Source of the DNA: Prosthecobacter sp.
GTDB lineage: Bacteria > Verrucomicrobiota > Verrucomicrobiia > Verrucomicrobiales > Verrucomicrobiaceae
Direction of reading: 5' to 3'
DNA: 12,982 nucleotides
Assembly: GCA_025869455.1 (NCBI GenBank)
Contig: JAOZVT010000355.1
Span: 1-12,982, forward strand
The notes under the pieces are model-generated. The model was not told the DNA's origin. It worked only from the letters and a program-made list of their open reading frames with translations, and made no database searches. Numbering within the stretch: the first letter of the stretch is position 1; each line of letters begins with the position of its first letter. This document shows, piece by piece, positions 1 to 7,262 of the stretch. Both the position numbers and the translations under genes were made by a program.

Positions 1-295
1 CATTTGGCAAAAAATTTCCAGAAAATCTGATAATTATTATCCTGGAAATATTCAATGAATATGGAAATTTCTAAAATAAACCAGATTTCATGCAAAAAAT
101 TCTCGGAACTTAGGTTTCAAAACCTTACCTTTGACTCCTGCTGTGCAAGCCAATGTCCGCTTTTAAGATGAAACTAAGTCATGAATCAAATCTGATAAAT
201 CAGGAAACGAATCTGCTAACGCAGTCTAAGGTTGCCTAAAATACGTTTGCCCCGACGTGTCCGAGGCTGCATAACTGCCCCACCTGTCTCCCCCC
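1..295. other. AT-rich non-coding leader upstream of the kinase-like gene
   Basis: I see no convincing gene here. The first 110 bases are strongly AT-rich compared with the coding DNA that follows. They contain an inverted repeat (14-21 with 42-49), and a second small one lies at 112-125 (AGGTTT, two bases, AAACCT). A TAAAAT hexamer at 237-242 could be a -10 box for the gene at 296, but no good -35 lies at the right distance, so this is only a guess. In the kinase frame, reading backwards from 296 meets a TAA at 272-274, so the protein cannot extend far upstream. No SD site precedes the ATG; the sequence just before it is C-rich. Confidence 0.5.
14..49. repeat. Imperfect hairpin: inverted repeat in AT-rich DNA
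   Basis: ATTTCCAG at 14-21 is matched by its reverse complement CTGGAAAT at 42-49. Inside the 20-base loop lies a second palindrome, GATAAT-T-ATTATC (29-41). TGGAAAT occurs again as a direct copy at 61-67. This could be the end of a terminator for a gene left of the window, a protein-binding site, or chance in AT-rich sequence. No T-run typical of an intrinsic terminator follows it directly. Confidence 0.3.
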
Positions 296-1018
296 ATGCA
301 ATTTGTTTTCCCTACTAATCTTCAGCTCGGTCATGAGCACAGCGACGGATTTCATCAAGAATTGCTGCGCGGTCTGACTCATAAATTGAATAACCTGCTA
401 GCCGTCATTCAGGGTTTCAGCAGTCTGATTTTGATGACCGAAGACTTGGACCCAGGTGTTGCGGAAAACATGCAGCACATCCGGGAAGCTTCTGTGGGAG
501 TATCGGCTCTCAGTGAACGAATCCGTTCTGCGGGAGGTTGCGCCAAGCTCACGCTCCAACCTCTCAGCTTGAATGAATACCTCGGTGTGGTGGAAGGTGC
601 TCTGCTGGAACCCTTCACCAAAAACGGCATCCAACTGGAAGCGGATGTGCAGCAAGGCCTGCCCCCCGTGCAGGTGGATCCGACGAAGTTTAAAGACATC
701 CTGATTGAGCTGCTCAAAAATGCCGCTGAAGCAGCTAGCAAAGCAGGTGGCCGGGCCATGCTGAAAATTGCAGGTCCTGGAGTGATCACTCCGGCTGATC
801 AGCGCCGTGTGGATATCCTTATCAGCAACACGGGTTCTCAAATACCCCAGGATAAGCTTTCTGAAGTCTTCCGCCCTTTCCATGGTTCCAAGAATAGCAA
901 TCATCTGGGTCTTGGCCTAACCATCGCTGCGATGCTGGCGCATCAGATGAATTTGCAGATTGGCATTGCCTCAGAAAATAACACCACGACGCTTTGGCTG
1001 AGCTGCCCCACAGCTTGA
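296..1018 (+). CDS. Sensor-less histidine kinase-like protein (HisKA + HATPase_c)
   Basis: This 240-residue soluble protein has the two core domains of a two-component histidine kinase and nothing else: no membrane segment, PAS, HAMP or receiver domain. The dimerisation/phospho-acceptor helix is at about residues 22-80, with the likely phospho-His at H29 in LTHKLNNLLAVIQGF. The ATP-binding domain covers about 105-238, with an N-box around N142 (ELLKNAAEAA), a G1-like box ISNTGSQIP (177-184) and a G2 box GLGLTIA (205-211). Two key positions differ from typical kinases. The acidic residue that normally follows the His is Lys30, and the G1 DxGxG is N-T-G-S-Q. No response regulator is adjacent, so this is an orphan. 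It could be a weak kinase, a phosphotransferase of the ChpT type, or a regulator that only binds nucleotide. The ATG at 296 is the only sensible start; an in-frame TAA lies at 272-274. Confidence 0.85.
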   Translation: MQFVFPTNLQLGHEHSDGFHQELLRGLTHKLNNLLAVIQGFSSLILMTEDLDPGVAENMQHIREASVGVSALSERIRSAGGCAKLTLQPLSLNEYLGVVEGALLEPFTKNGIQLEADVQQGLPPVQVDPTKFKDILIELLKNAAEAASKAGGRAMLKIAGPGVITPADQRRVDILISNTGSQIPQDKLSEVFRPFHGSKNSNHLGLGLTIAAMLAHQMNLQIGIASENNTTTLWLSCPTA

Positions 1019-1051
1019 TTAGATAAGCTTGGCGTTATTTAGCGGTTCAGT

Positions 1052-2464
1052 TCACGCCCACTCACGAAGACGTTCCGGAAACGGACAGTCTGCACAAGCT
1101 GAGTCGTCTTCTAAACAGAAGTCTTCATACACCTGCAACAGACCTTGGTGATGATGCAGCTTCTTTTGATAATCTGCACCCAGTGGACTATCACCAAAAA
1201 GCCGTAGAACAGCGCGGCGCACTTTTTGGTTATCCAGCAGCGCTGGGAGTTCTAAATACTCGGCCCACAAGCGCGTGCGCTCTGGCATGAGTAATGGATA
1301 GGCCACATTGGCCAACATTTCTTGCACCCGACTTTCACCGATCAAAGCCAGCGGCTTGGCAGACTTTTCGGCTAACAAAGTGTAGTGAGAGGACCAGTAT
1401 TCGTGCGTCAATGAGGTCAATGCGGCACGCCAACCTTCTTGAGACCAGCGACCTGCCTCCATCAGCGGCCCTGAAATTCGTGACCACTGATTCAACATGG
1501 CTGTCAAAGCTCCCAAGCGGCGCTGGGGATGATTGCCAGGACGGATCGCAGCTAATTTCCAACGCAAGGCCTGCTGTGGCTGCAACCAACGCTGGGCCGA
1601 ATCTCGCCTTTTCCACCAGTCTTCCCATAGTCCCCGCAAATACACGCGCGTCTCTGGCAGGGTGTCTTCATAACGCACACTTTCGAGAAAACCGCTCACC
1701 CCAAACAGCATCGCCTCGCGCTCAGTCACTGAGAGCTTCTTCAGAGTCTTGAGCGGCAACCTCTGAGTCAACATATTGAAAGGCTGTTGGTTATTCCGAT
1801 AACCTAAGGTCTGAGCCAAAGCTTGAAAAATAGCCTGCTCACGACCATGCGCTTCCACACACCGATGCAGACGCAGGCTTTTTTTCTCCAATCGGTATTG
1901 GGCCGCTGACTCCAACATGGATTGAATGCGCCCAGATTCCATGCTGCTCAGGGGCGTGTGGCAGCGCCCCAAACGCGCTGCCGCCAAACTGCGATTTGGC
2001 TTGGCCTGATCTGGCAACATGGCGGGACTAAGGCGGACCTGGGAGATCTGGCGATGCTCACTGTTACGCGTGTAAAACCGATCCTCCGGTGCCTCCAAAA
2101 ACAGGTGCAATACGACCCGAGTGTAATCCGCATTGGCCCCATGAGCATGACGTTCCCAGTCGCGTGCATCTGGGTCCAGTTCAATGTCTCCACGCAAACA
2201 CTCCCCAGCGATCTCCACGGCACACCCTGTGAAGTCGGGTCCGGCGCTCGAGTTCCAGATTCCAAAATCCAAAATACGCACCTTTTGACCATCCACACTG
2301 GTGAACTCACTGCCGAAAGATCCGCCGAACCACAAGCTCTGCAAATCCAGCTCATTCATCGGCTGGGCAAAACCCAGCAGCGTTATTTCCTCCAACCCTA
2401 AAAAAACAGAATCGCGAAAACGTGAATAATGTTCAGCGAGTGGCAGAGCGGGGTTCATAACCAT
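1052..2464 (-). CDS. DUF2851 family protein
   Basis: This 470-residue protein has the conserved N-terminal block of DUF2851. LQSLWFGGSF is followed by a GPDF motif (75-78), GDIEL (92-96), DW (102-103), H106/H108 and the strand VVLHLFLEA (117-125). The C-terminus carries C450, C457 and C460 (CADCPF), which fits the cysteine tail I recall in this family and may bind a metal. The family has no firmly known function. The PD...GDIEL arrangement inside an alpha/beta-looking region resembles the PD-(D/E)XK nuclease fold, which is my inference. There is no signal peptide or membrane segment, so it is probably cytoplasmic. The start is ATG at 2464 or the ATG two codons later; neither has a good SD. 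It follows the HAD gene by only 27 bases and is probably co-transcribed with it. Confidence 0.85.
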   Translation of the reverse strand: MVMNPALPLAEHYSRFRDSVFLGLEEITLLGFAQPMNELDLQSLWFGGSFGSEFTSVDGQKVRILDFGIWNSSAGPDFTGCAVEIAGECLRGDIELDPDARDWERHAHGANADYTRVVLHLFLEAPEDRFYTRNSEHRQISQVRLSPAMLPDQAKPNRSLAAARLGRCHTPLSSMESGRIQSMLESAAQYRLEKKSLRLHRCVEAHGREQAIFQALAQTLGYRNNQQPFNMLTQRLPLKTLKKLSVTEREAMLFGVSGFLESVRYEDTLPETRVYLRGLWEDWWKRRDSAQRWLQPQQALRWKLAAIRPGNHPQRRLGALTAMLNQWSRISGPLMEAGRWSQEGWRAALTSLTHEYWSSHYTLLAEKSAKPLALIGESRVQEMLANVAYPLLMPERTRLWAEYLELPALLDNQKVRRAVLRLFGDSPLGADYQKKLHHHQGLLQVYEDFCLEDDSACADCPFPERLREWA

Positions 2465-2491
2465 GGAATAACCAAAAGAATGTTGAGCTAA

Positions 2492-3148
2492 TTATTGAAT
2501 CAGATGCTGCAAAGAAACATCCGCTAGAGAACCCACACGCTGCAAAGCCCCCTCGAAATCCAGATGCTGCGTCATCGGACCAGGCACCACGATGCAACGC
2601 ATCTCTGCTGACACGGCTGCCCGCAGCCCATTGAGGGAATCCTCAAAAACTAGAACCTCCTGAGGTAGCACGCCCATTCTTGCCGCCGCATGCAGGAACA
2701 AGCTTGGATCAGGCTTAACCTTCCCGGTATCATCCACCGTGGTCAGGTGATGAAAATGATCCCCTAATTCTAACTGCTCTATCCAAGTCCCCACCCAGGA
2801 AAGAGGGCTGCTGCTCGCAACAGCGCAGGTGATGCCCAATTCACGCGCCTCGGTCAGACGGTCAATCACACCAGGGAGGGTACGCAGCGTGGTGCGCAGT
2901 TCACGTTCCCGCTCTATCCTAGCAACTTCTAACTCAGCCCAAGGCAAGGATTCTCCCACCAGAGCATCCAGGTCGCGACGCGGATCATACAGATCATTGA
3001 ACTCTGTGCCGATAGCCTGCGCATAGGTTTCCACAGCCAACGCATGACCATGCTGCTCATAGAGTTCCTTCCATGTCTGATAACCAACACTTTCCGTATC
3101 TACAATGAGTCCGTCGAAATCAAAAATAAGGGCACGTATGGGGGGCAT
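2492..3148 (-). CDS. HAD-superfamily hydrolase, beta-phosphoglucomutase-like
   Basis: This is a cytoplasmic phosphatase or phosphomutase of HAD subfamily IA. With the ATG start at 3148 (218 residues), all four motifs are present. They are motif I LIFDFDGLIVDTE with nucleophile D10 and D12, motif II ASSS (111-114), the motif III Lys in KVKPDP (143-148, K145), and motif IV FEDSLNG (169-174). A helical cap domain lies between motifs I and II (about 15-90). The pattern is shared by beta-phosphoglucomutases, sugar-phosphate phosphatases and 6-phosphogluconate phosphatases, so the substrate cannot be named. A TTG start 21 bases upstream (3169) is also open, but the ATG puts the DxD motif at its usual distance from the N-terminus. 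It is the first gene of a two-gene - strand unit with the DUF2851 gene. Confidence 0.88.
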   Translation of the reverse strand: MPPIRALIFDFDGLIVDTESVGYQTWKELYEQHGHALAVETYAQAIGTEFNDLYDPRRDLDALVGESLPWAELEVARIERERELRTTLRTLPGVIDRLTEARELGITCAVASSSPLSWVGTWIEQLELGDHFHHLTTVDDTGKVKPDPSLFLHAAARMGVLPQEVLVFEDSLNGLRAAVSAEMRCIVVPGPMTQHLDFEGALQRVGSLADVSLQHLIQ

Positions 3149-3239
3149 CCTCTGACTATGGAGAGCCAATCTTCTTTCGGCAAAACAAGATTCTGTTTCT
3201 GATGTTGTCGGCGTAAAAATCTGACGACAAGGTGAAGCT
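3149..3239. promoter_or_regulatory. Divergent intergenic region with inverted repeat
   Basis: These 91 bases separate the leftward HAD gene from the rightward DUF1990 gene, so promoters for both units must lie here or overlap the gene starts. TTGTCG (3205-3210) and CGACAA (3225-3230) form a 6-bp inverted repeat with a 14-base spacer containing TAAAAAT (3214-3220), a possible -10 element for the right-hand unit. The repeat could be an operator or a small mRNA hairpin just before the ribosome-binding site. Neither promoter is a good match to the sigma-70 consensus. Confidence 0.35.
3229..3235 (+). promoter_or_regulatory. Ribosome-binding site of the DUF1990 gene
   Basis: AAGGTGA ends four bases before the ATG at 3240 and contains the GGTGA part of the full SD sequence. 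It supports this start and the reading of 3240 as the first gene of the + operon. The right arm of the neighbouring inverted repeat (3225-3230) overlaps its first two bases, so a hairpin there could limit translation. Confidence 0.55.
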
Positions 3240-3797
3240 ATGATTTCTCTACAGCCGCCGACTTCATCGCTGCTGCTAAAACACCTCGAATCCTGGAATG
3301 ATGAACCGCTGAGCTACGAGCATACCACAGGCATTGAGCACCCACCTGCGGATGGATTCATTTTGGACATTCACCGGGTTCGATTGGGCACAGGATTGAA
3401 GGCTTATCAGCAAGCCTGCGCCGCTTTAGATGCCTGGGTAATGTTTCCAACCTGGGCCGTGGTTCACCCCACTCCATCTCCGCAACTGCCCGGTAAATTA
3501 GTCGCCATGGTGACCTGCATCTGCGGGTTATGGTGGATCAATCCCTGCCGTATTCTTCGACGCTGCGATGATGAAACTCACCACGGCTTTGTCTATGGCA
3601 CCCTACCCGAACACACGGAGTGTGGCGAGGAGCGTTTCATGGTGGAGATGTTAGCGGACGGCAGCGTTTGGTATGAAATCCGTGCTTTTTCACGCCCACG
3701 ACACTGGCTGGCATGGGTAGGTTTTCCAATCGCGCGCTGGTGGCAGCTGAAGTTTGTCCGTGACTCCCAAGCGGTCATGAGGAGGATCATCCTGTGA
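3240..3797 (+). CDS. DUF1990 family protein
   Basis: This 185-residue protein matches the DUF1990 family along its length. The features are a GTGLKAY segment (50-55), A-L-D-A-W (62-66), a WWINPCRI block (98-105), the YGTLPEHTECGEE signature (119-131) and an AFSRP motif (149-153) near the C-terminus. The family is usually about 160-200 residues, so this copy is full length. To my knowledge the fold is related to START/SRPBCC-type ligand-binding proteins, but no biochemical role is established. It has no signal peptide. The ATG at 3240 has a good ribosome-binding site, and the stop overlaps the start of the next gene by four bases (GTGA), a strong sign of translational coupling with the membrane protein that follows. 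Confidence 0.85.
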   Translation: MISLQPPTSSLLLKHLESWNDEPLSYEHTTGIEHPPADGFILDIHRVRLGTGLKAYQQACAALDAWVMFPTWAVVHPTPSPQLPGKLVAMVTCICGLWWINPCRILRRCDDETHHGFVYGTLPEHTECGEERFMVEMLADGSVWYEIRAFSRPRHWLAWVGFPIARWWQLKFVRDSQAVMRRIIL

Positions 3798-4741
3798 ATC
3801 CATTGGCCAAGACCAAACCGACCCTGGAATACATCCGTTTAGGGATAGGCATCATTGGCTGCTTGGCCTTCGCCTCTGTCAAAGGCATGGGACCGCAAGC
3901 GGCGACTTGGATAGAAATTTTACTCCTTGTCTCAGTGCTTCTCCTCATGCCATTGGCTGAAGTGCTGCATGGAAAAAAGGTACGGTCTGCGACAAGGCAA
4001 CGTTGGGAGTTGATCGCCGGACTCATGCTCTTTCAGTCGCTGTTATCTCCTGTCGCACACTGGACAGACATGATCGGAGTCTTGGTTTGGCTATTGGTGC
4101 GCCTGCAAGATGCTGCGGCTGCCTTTCGTGAAGGATGGACCCTACGCTCTTGGCATCCAGCCTTTCTATGTCAGCTCTCATCGCGCATCTTCCCAGCCAT
4201 CGGTGCCGCCTGGCTGCTCGCTTACCGTGCTAACCACATGCCCTTTGGGTTTGATGCTTTGATCGTCCTCCTCACAGCGGCCCATTTCCATCACGCCGGG
4301 TTCACCTTACCTCTGATGGCGGGCCTTTGTGGCAAAGCACAGCCAAGCGCTCTTTCTCGTCTTTCCTGTCGGCTCATTCTGGCGGGCGTGCCACTGGTCG
4401 CGACAGGTATCACCTGCACTCATTTTAAGGTCTTCCCGTGGGTGGAACCCTTGAGTGTCAGTGTGCTTGTAGCTGGGGCTCTTGGTATAGCGATATCACA
4501 AATACAGATGGCTTTTCATCCAGGCCTTCGAGGCATAACCAAAAGCTTGTTTATGATTTCTGGCTTGAGCCTGTTTGTTGCCATGCTGCTCGCACTCAGC
4601 TTTGGACTCCGATCCTTTTTGCCACAATGGGCGCTGCCCATGCCGCACATGTGGGCCATTCACGGAACCCTGAATACCTTTGGTTTCGGGCTCAGTGGTC
4701 TGCTGGCATGGCGGCAATGTGCGGTATTTTTGAAACAATGA
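3794..4741 (+). CDS. YndJ-like integral membrane protein
   Basis: This 315-residue polytopic membrane protein has about eight to ten hydrophobic segments, roughly at 12-30, 38-56, 74-104, 132-146, 154-178, 193-208, 221-240, 250-272 and 290-308. Two conserved-looking motifs sit in or next to membrane segments: TAAHFHHAGFTLP (161-173) and MWAIHGTLNTFGFG (286-299). Their His residues could bind metal or protons. Both motifs resemble what I recall of the YndJ family of Bacillus and relatives, whose function is unknown. The start is GTG at 3794, overlapping the stop of the DUF1990 gene as GTGA. With the SRPBCC-like partner upstream, a role in handling a lipid or hydrophobic compound is possible but unproven. 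Confidence 0.78.
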   Translation: MNPLAKTKPTLEYIRLGIGIIGCLAFASVKGMGPQAATWIEILLLVSVLLLMPLAEVLHGKKVRSATRQRWELIAGLMLFQSLLSPVAHWTDMIGVLVWLLVRLQDAAAAFREGWTLRSWHPAFLCQLSSRIFPAIGAAWLLAYRANHMPFGFDALIVLLTAAHFHHAGFTLPLMAGLCGKAQPSALSRLSCRLILAGVPLVATGITCTHFKVFPWVEPLSVSVLVAGALGIAISQIQMAFHPGLRGITKSLFMISGLSLFVAMLLALSFGLRSFLPQWALPMPHMWAIHGTLNTFGFGLSGLLAWRQCAVFLKQ

Positions 4742-4750
4742 AATGAGGAT

Positions 4751-4756
4751 GGAGGT
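4751..4756 (+). promoter_or_regulatory. Strong Shine-Dalgarno site of the ThuA-like gene
   Basis: GGAGGT lies eight bases before the TTG at 4765 and 29 bases before the first in-frame ATG at 4786. Its spacing fits the TTG, so it decides the start in favour of that rarer codon. It lies in the 23-base gap after the YndJ-like gene, which supports one transcript for all three genes. Confidence 0.6.
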
Positions 4757-4764
4757 CATCACGT

Positions 4765-5706
4765 TTGCACGTACTTGTCTTTACCATGAAGTCCTTCCTA
4801 TTCACCCTTGCAGCCTTGTCCTTGACGGCCTTGAGTTGCCTTTCTGCTGCCGATAAAAAGATCATCGTCATGATCGCTGGCAAACCTTCCCATGGCCCAG
4901 GCCAGCATGAACATAATGCGGGCATCCTGCTGCTAAAAAAATGCCTGGAGCAAGGCGCAGGGAATCAAGTGGATGTGCGCGCCCATTTAAACGGCGGCTG
5001 GCCTGCGGCTGAAGAACTGGCTCAAGCCGCGACAGTCGTTATTTACTCGGACGGTGGACCGCGTCATCCAGCACTCGAAGGTGACCGCCTGCAGCAGTTG
5101 GACAAAGAAATGAAACGCGGCTGCGGCTTTGCCACCCTACACTACGCAGTGGAGCCTACCATCGCGCTGGGAGGCAAGGAGTTCATCGACTGGATGGGCG
5201 GCTGTTTCGAAGTCAACTGGAGCGTCAATCCCCATTGGGATGCTAGTTTCAGTGAGTTTCCAGAGCATCCCATCTCCAGCGGTGTGAAGCCTTTCGGCAG
5301 CAATGACGAGTGGTATTTCTACATGCGCTTTCGCAAAGGCATGGAGCGCGTGACTCCCATCCTTAGTGCCGTGGCCCCAGAGTCCACGATGGACCGTCCT
5401 GATGGTGACCACAGTGGCAACCCAACGGTACGTGAGTCCGTTAAAAACAAAGAGAAACAACACGTCGCCTGGGCCGCTGAGCGTGATGGAAGTGGTCGTG
5501 GTTTCGGCTTCACGGGTGGCCATTACCATCAAGGTTGGTCTAACAATGAGCAGCGCAAACTGGTCCTAAACGCCATCCTTTGGACAGCGCACGGAGACGT
5601 TCCTGCTCAAGGGGTGGAATCCACCGTAACCGAAGCTGACATGACGGCGAACCTGGATCTCAAGCCTGGTCAAGGTCTGCCAGAAAAGGTTAAAAAGGCA
5701 AAGTAA
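4765..5706 (+). CDS. Secreted ThuA-like domain protein
   Basis: This exported protein of 313 residues has one ThuA-like domain, a relative of class I glutamine amidotransferases linked to sugar and 3-keto-glycoside metabolism. Seen directly are a hydrophobic leader (about residues 9-28) ending LSA-AD, then a beta strand KKIIVMIAGK (31-40). These are followed by SHGPGQHEH (42-50), VVIYSDGG (91-98), GFATLHYAVE (121-130), WMGG (143-146), EWYFYMRF (182-189) and a late GGHYHQGW block. Proteins with this arrangement are common in Verrucomicrobiota and Planctomycetota. The TTG at 4765 has a strong SD, while the ATG at 4786 gives a more ordinary signal peptide (MKSFLFTLAALSLTALSCLS). It is probably the last gene of the operon. 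The catalytic activity is not known. Confidence 0.85.
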   Translation: MHVLVFTMKSFLFTLAALSLTALSCLSAADKKIIVMIAGKPSHGPGQHEHNAGILLLKKCLEQGAGNQVDVRAHLNGGWPAAEELAQAATVVIYSDGGPRHPALEGDRLQQLDKEMKRGCGFATLHYAVEPTIALGGKEFIDWMGGCFEVNWSVNPHWDASFSEFPEHPISSGVKPFGSNDEWYFYMRFRKGMERVTPILSAVAPESTMDRPDGDHSGNPTVRESVKNKEKQHVAWAAERDGSGRGFGFTGGHYHQGWSNNEQRKLVLNAILWTAHGDVPAQGVESTVTEADMTANLDLKPGQGLPEKVKKAK

Positions 5707-5726
5707 GTTAAGTCGGCCTTTTTGAT

Positions 5727-5757
5727 AACGCCTCGAGGTAAACCCTTGAGGCGTTTT
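5727..5757 (+). terminator. Intrinsic terminator after the ThuA-like gene
   Basis: AACGCCTCGAGG (5727-5738) pairs with CCTTGAGGCGTT (5744-5755) as a 12-base stem with one G-T pair and a TAAAC loop. The stem runs into TTTT, then C, A and TTT on the + strand. It lies 20 bases after the ThuA-like stop and 12 bases before the end of the convergent DUF1501 gene. On the - strand the stem is followed by ATCAAAAA instead of a T-run, so it probably works mainly rightward. Confidence 0.85.
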
Positions 5758-5769
5758 CATTTATACAGC

Positions 5770-7206
5770 TCAGCCCACCATTCCTTTCAGCACATGCCCA
5801 TGCACATCCGTCAATCTCCGGTCTATGCTGTTATACCTAACGGTGAGTTTGGTGTGATCAATTCCTAACTGATGCAACACGGTGGCGTGAACATCATAAA
5901 CACTGGTCGCATTCGCGCGATCTTGTGGTCGGAAACCCCATTCGTCACTTTCCCCATAGGTGCCGCCCTGAATGCCTCCGCCACAAAGCCAATTGGTGAA
6001 GACAAAAGGGTTGTGATCCCTGCCCTTGCTGCCTTGGGAACAAGGCATGCGTCCGAACTCAGTGGTCCATAGAATGAGTGTATCCTCCAACATGCCGCGC
6101 TGTTTGAGATCCTTGATCAAGGCCGCTGCCCCATGGGCCATGCCGAGTGAAAGAGGCTCGTGGTCGCGTTTCACATCTTCGTGACTGTCCCAATTGCGGC
6201 GCGGGTGCCCATTGTCGTTGCCACTCCAAATTTGCACAAAACGCACACCCCGCTCCAATAACCGCCGAGCGACTAGGCACTTGCGACCAAAGAATTCCGT
6301 CTCGGCTTTGGTGTTGATGATCGTGTCATCCACTCCTTCTCCTTCAGATGCCAGACCATACATATCGCGGATGTAAGAAGGCTCACTTGCCACATCCAAT
6401 GCATCCGTGGCGCTAAGTTGCATGGCTGCCGCGAGCTCATAAGAACGAATACGCGCTTGCAAACGATCATCCCCAGGCCGCTCCTGGGCATAACCTCGGT
6501 TCAAGCGACCCAATAAATCCAGCCCCGCTCGGTCGCTAGCCGGGGAAATGAAGTCACTCTTTGGCGCATGTAGATCAGCAATAGGCTCTGCATTGCCTGG
6601 GCGGATGACCGTGCCTTGATGCTGAGCTGGAAGAAAGGCATTGGCCCAATTTTTAGACCCGTTTGAGGCCAGACCACGATGATCCGGTAGCACCACAAAA
6701 GAAGGCAGATTGTCACTTTCACTACCCAATGCATAGCTGACCCAAGAGCCAGCACTGGGGAATCCGGGCAATTGGAATCCTGTCGTTTGGAGCAAGGTGC
6801 CTTGGCTATGAACGCCAGTCTTTCCCACCACATTGTGGACAAATGCCAAGTCATCCACCACGGCCCCCAAAGGCGCAACGATGTCACTCAACATCTTACC
6901 GGAGCGACCATACGGCTTGAAGGCCCAAGGACAGCCAAAACAAGCACCGGGGGTGCTTTGAAAAAGCTCCACTTTTTCTCCAGGATCCCAGGGCTGACCA
7001 TCACGCTGAGAAAGCAAAGGCTTGTGATCCCACATGTCCACATGACTGGCTGCCCCAGCCATGAAGAGCTGGATCACACGCTTAGCCCGAGGTGGATGAT
7101 GAAGGCCACGCGACAGAACTCCCGATGAGGCAACGGCTTATTCACGCATCAGCAGATCGGTCAGCGCCAATCCACCGAAGGAAGAGAGAAAAGAGCGGCG
7201 ATTCAT
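5770..7206 (-). pseudogene. DUF1501 (sulfatase-like) protein gene interrupted by in-frame TAA after its Tat signal
   Basis: The full frame is 478 codons, the usual length for DUF1501 proteins. It starts at ATG 7206 and encodes a twin-arginine leader (MNRRSFLSS, then GGLALTDLLMRE). Codon 23 (7138-7140) is TAA. Reading on in the same frame gives the normal family continuation, RAKRVIQLFMAGAASHVDMWD, with GTG 7077 (codon 44) inside it. The remainder is intact to the stop at 5770, with TTEFGR (381-386), GRDHNP (395-400) and a conserved C-terminal YDVHATVLHQLGIDH block. DUF1501 proteins belong to the alkaline phosphatase/sulfatase-like group and are exported by Tat. Here no exported product can be made without read-through, and a GTG 7077 start lacks both signal and SD. 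The gene follows the cytochrome/DUF1549/DUF1553 gene by 56 bases, the usual pairing. It could also be a sequencing error. Confidence 0.85.
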
Positions 7207-7262
7207 GAGATGACGTTATTGTGGTACATGGCAGCTATGCGCTGGATGGATGACGTGTTCAT

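Noticed and set aside
1019..1051. Possible terminator between the convergent kinase and DUF2851 genes
   Set aside because: Only a 5-base AGCTT/AAGCT pairing with no T-run; too weak to call.
3149..3169. TTG at 3169 as the HAD start
   Set aside because: The ATG at 3148 gives the normal short distance to the DxD motif; the seven extra residues have no support.
5727..5757. Terminator acting in both directions
   Set aside because: The - strand side has no T-run after the stem, so only the rightward direction is well supported.
7207..7262. A 19-codon frame beginning at 7262 whose TGA overlaps the DUF1501 ATG (ATGA)
   Set aside because: No SD, no family, low-complexity meaning; the overlap could arise by chance in a 56-base gap.
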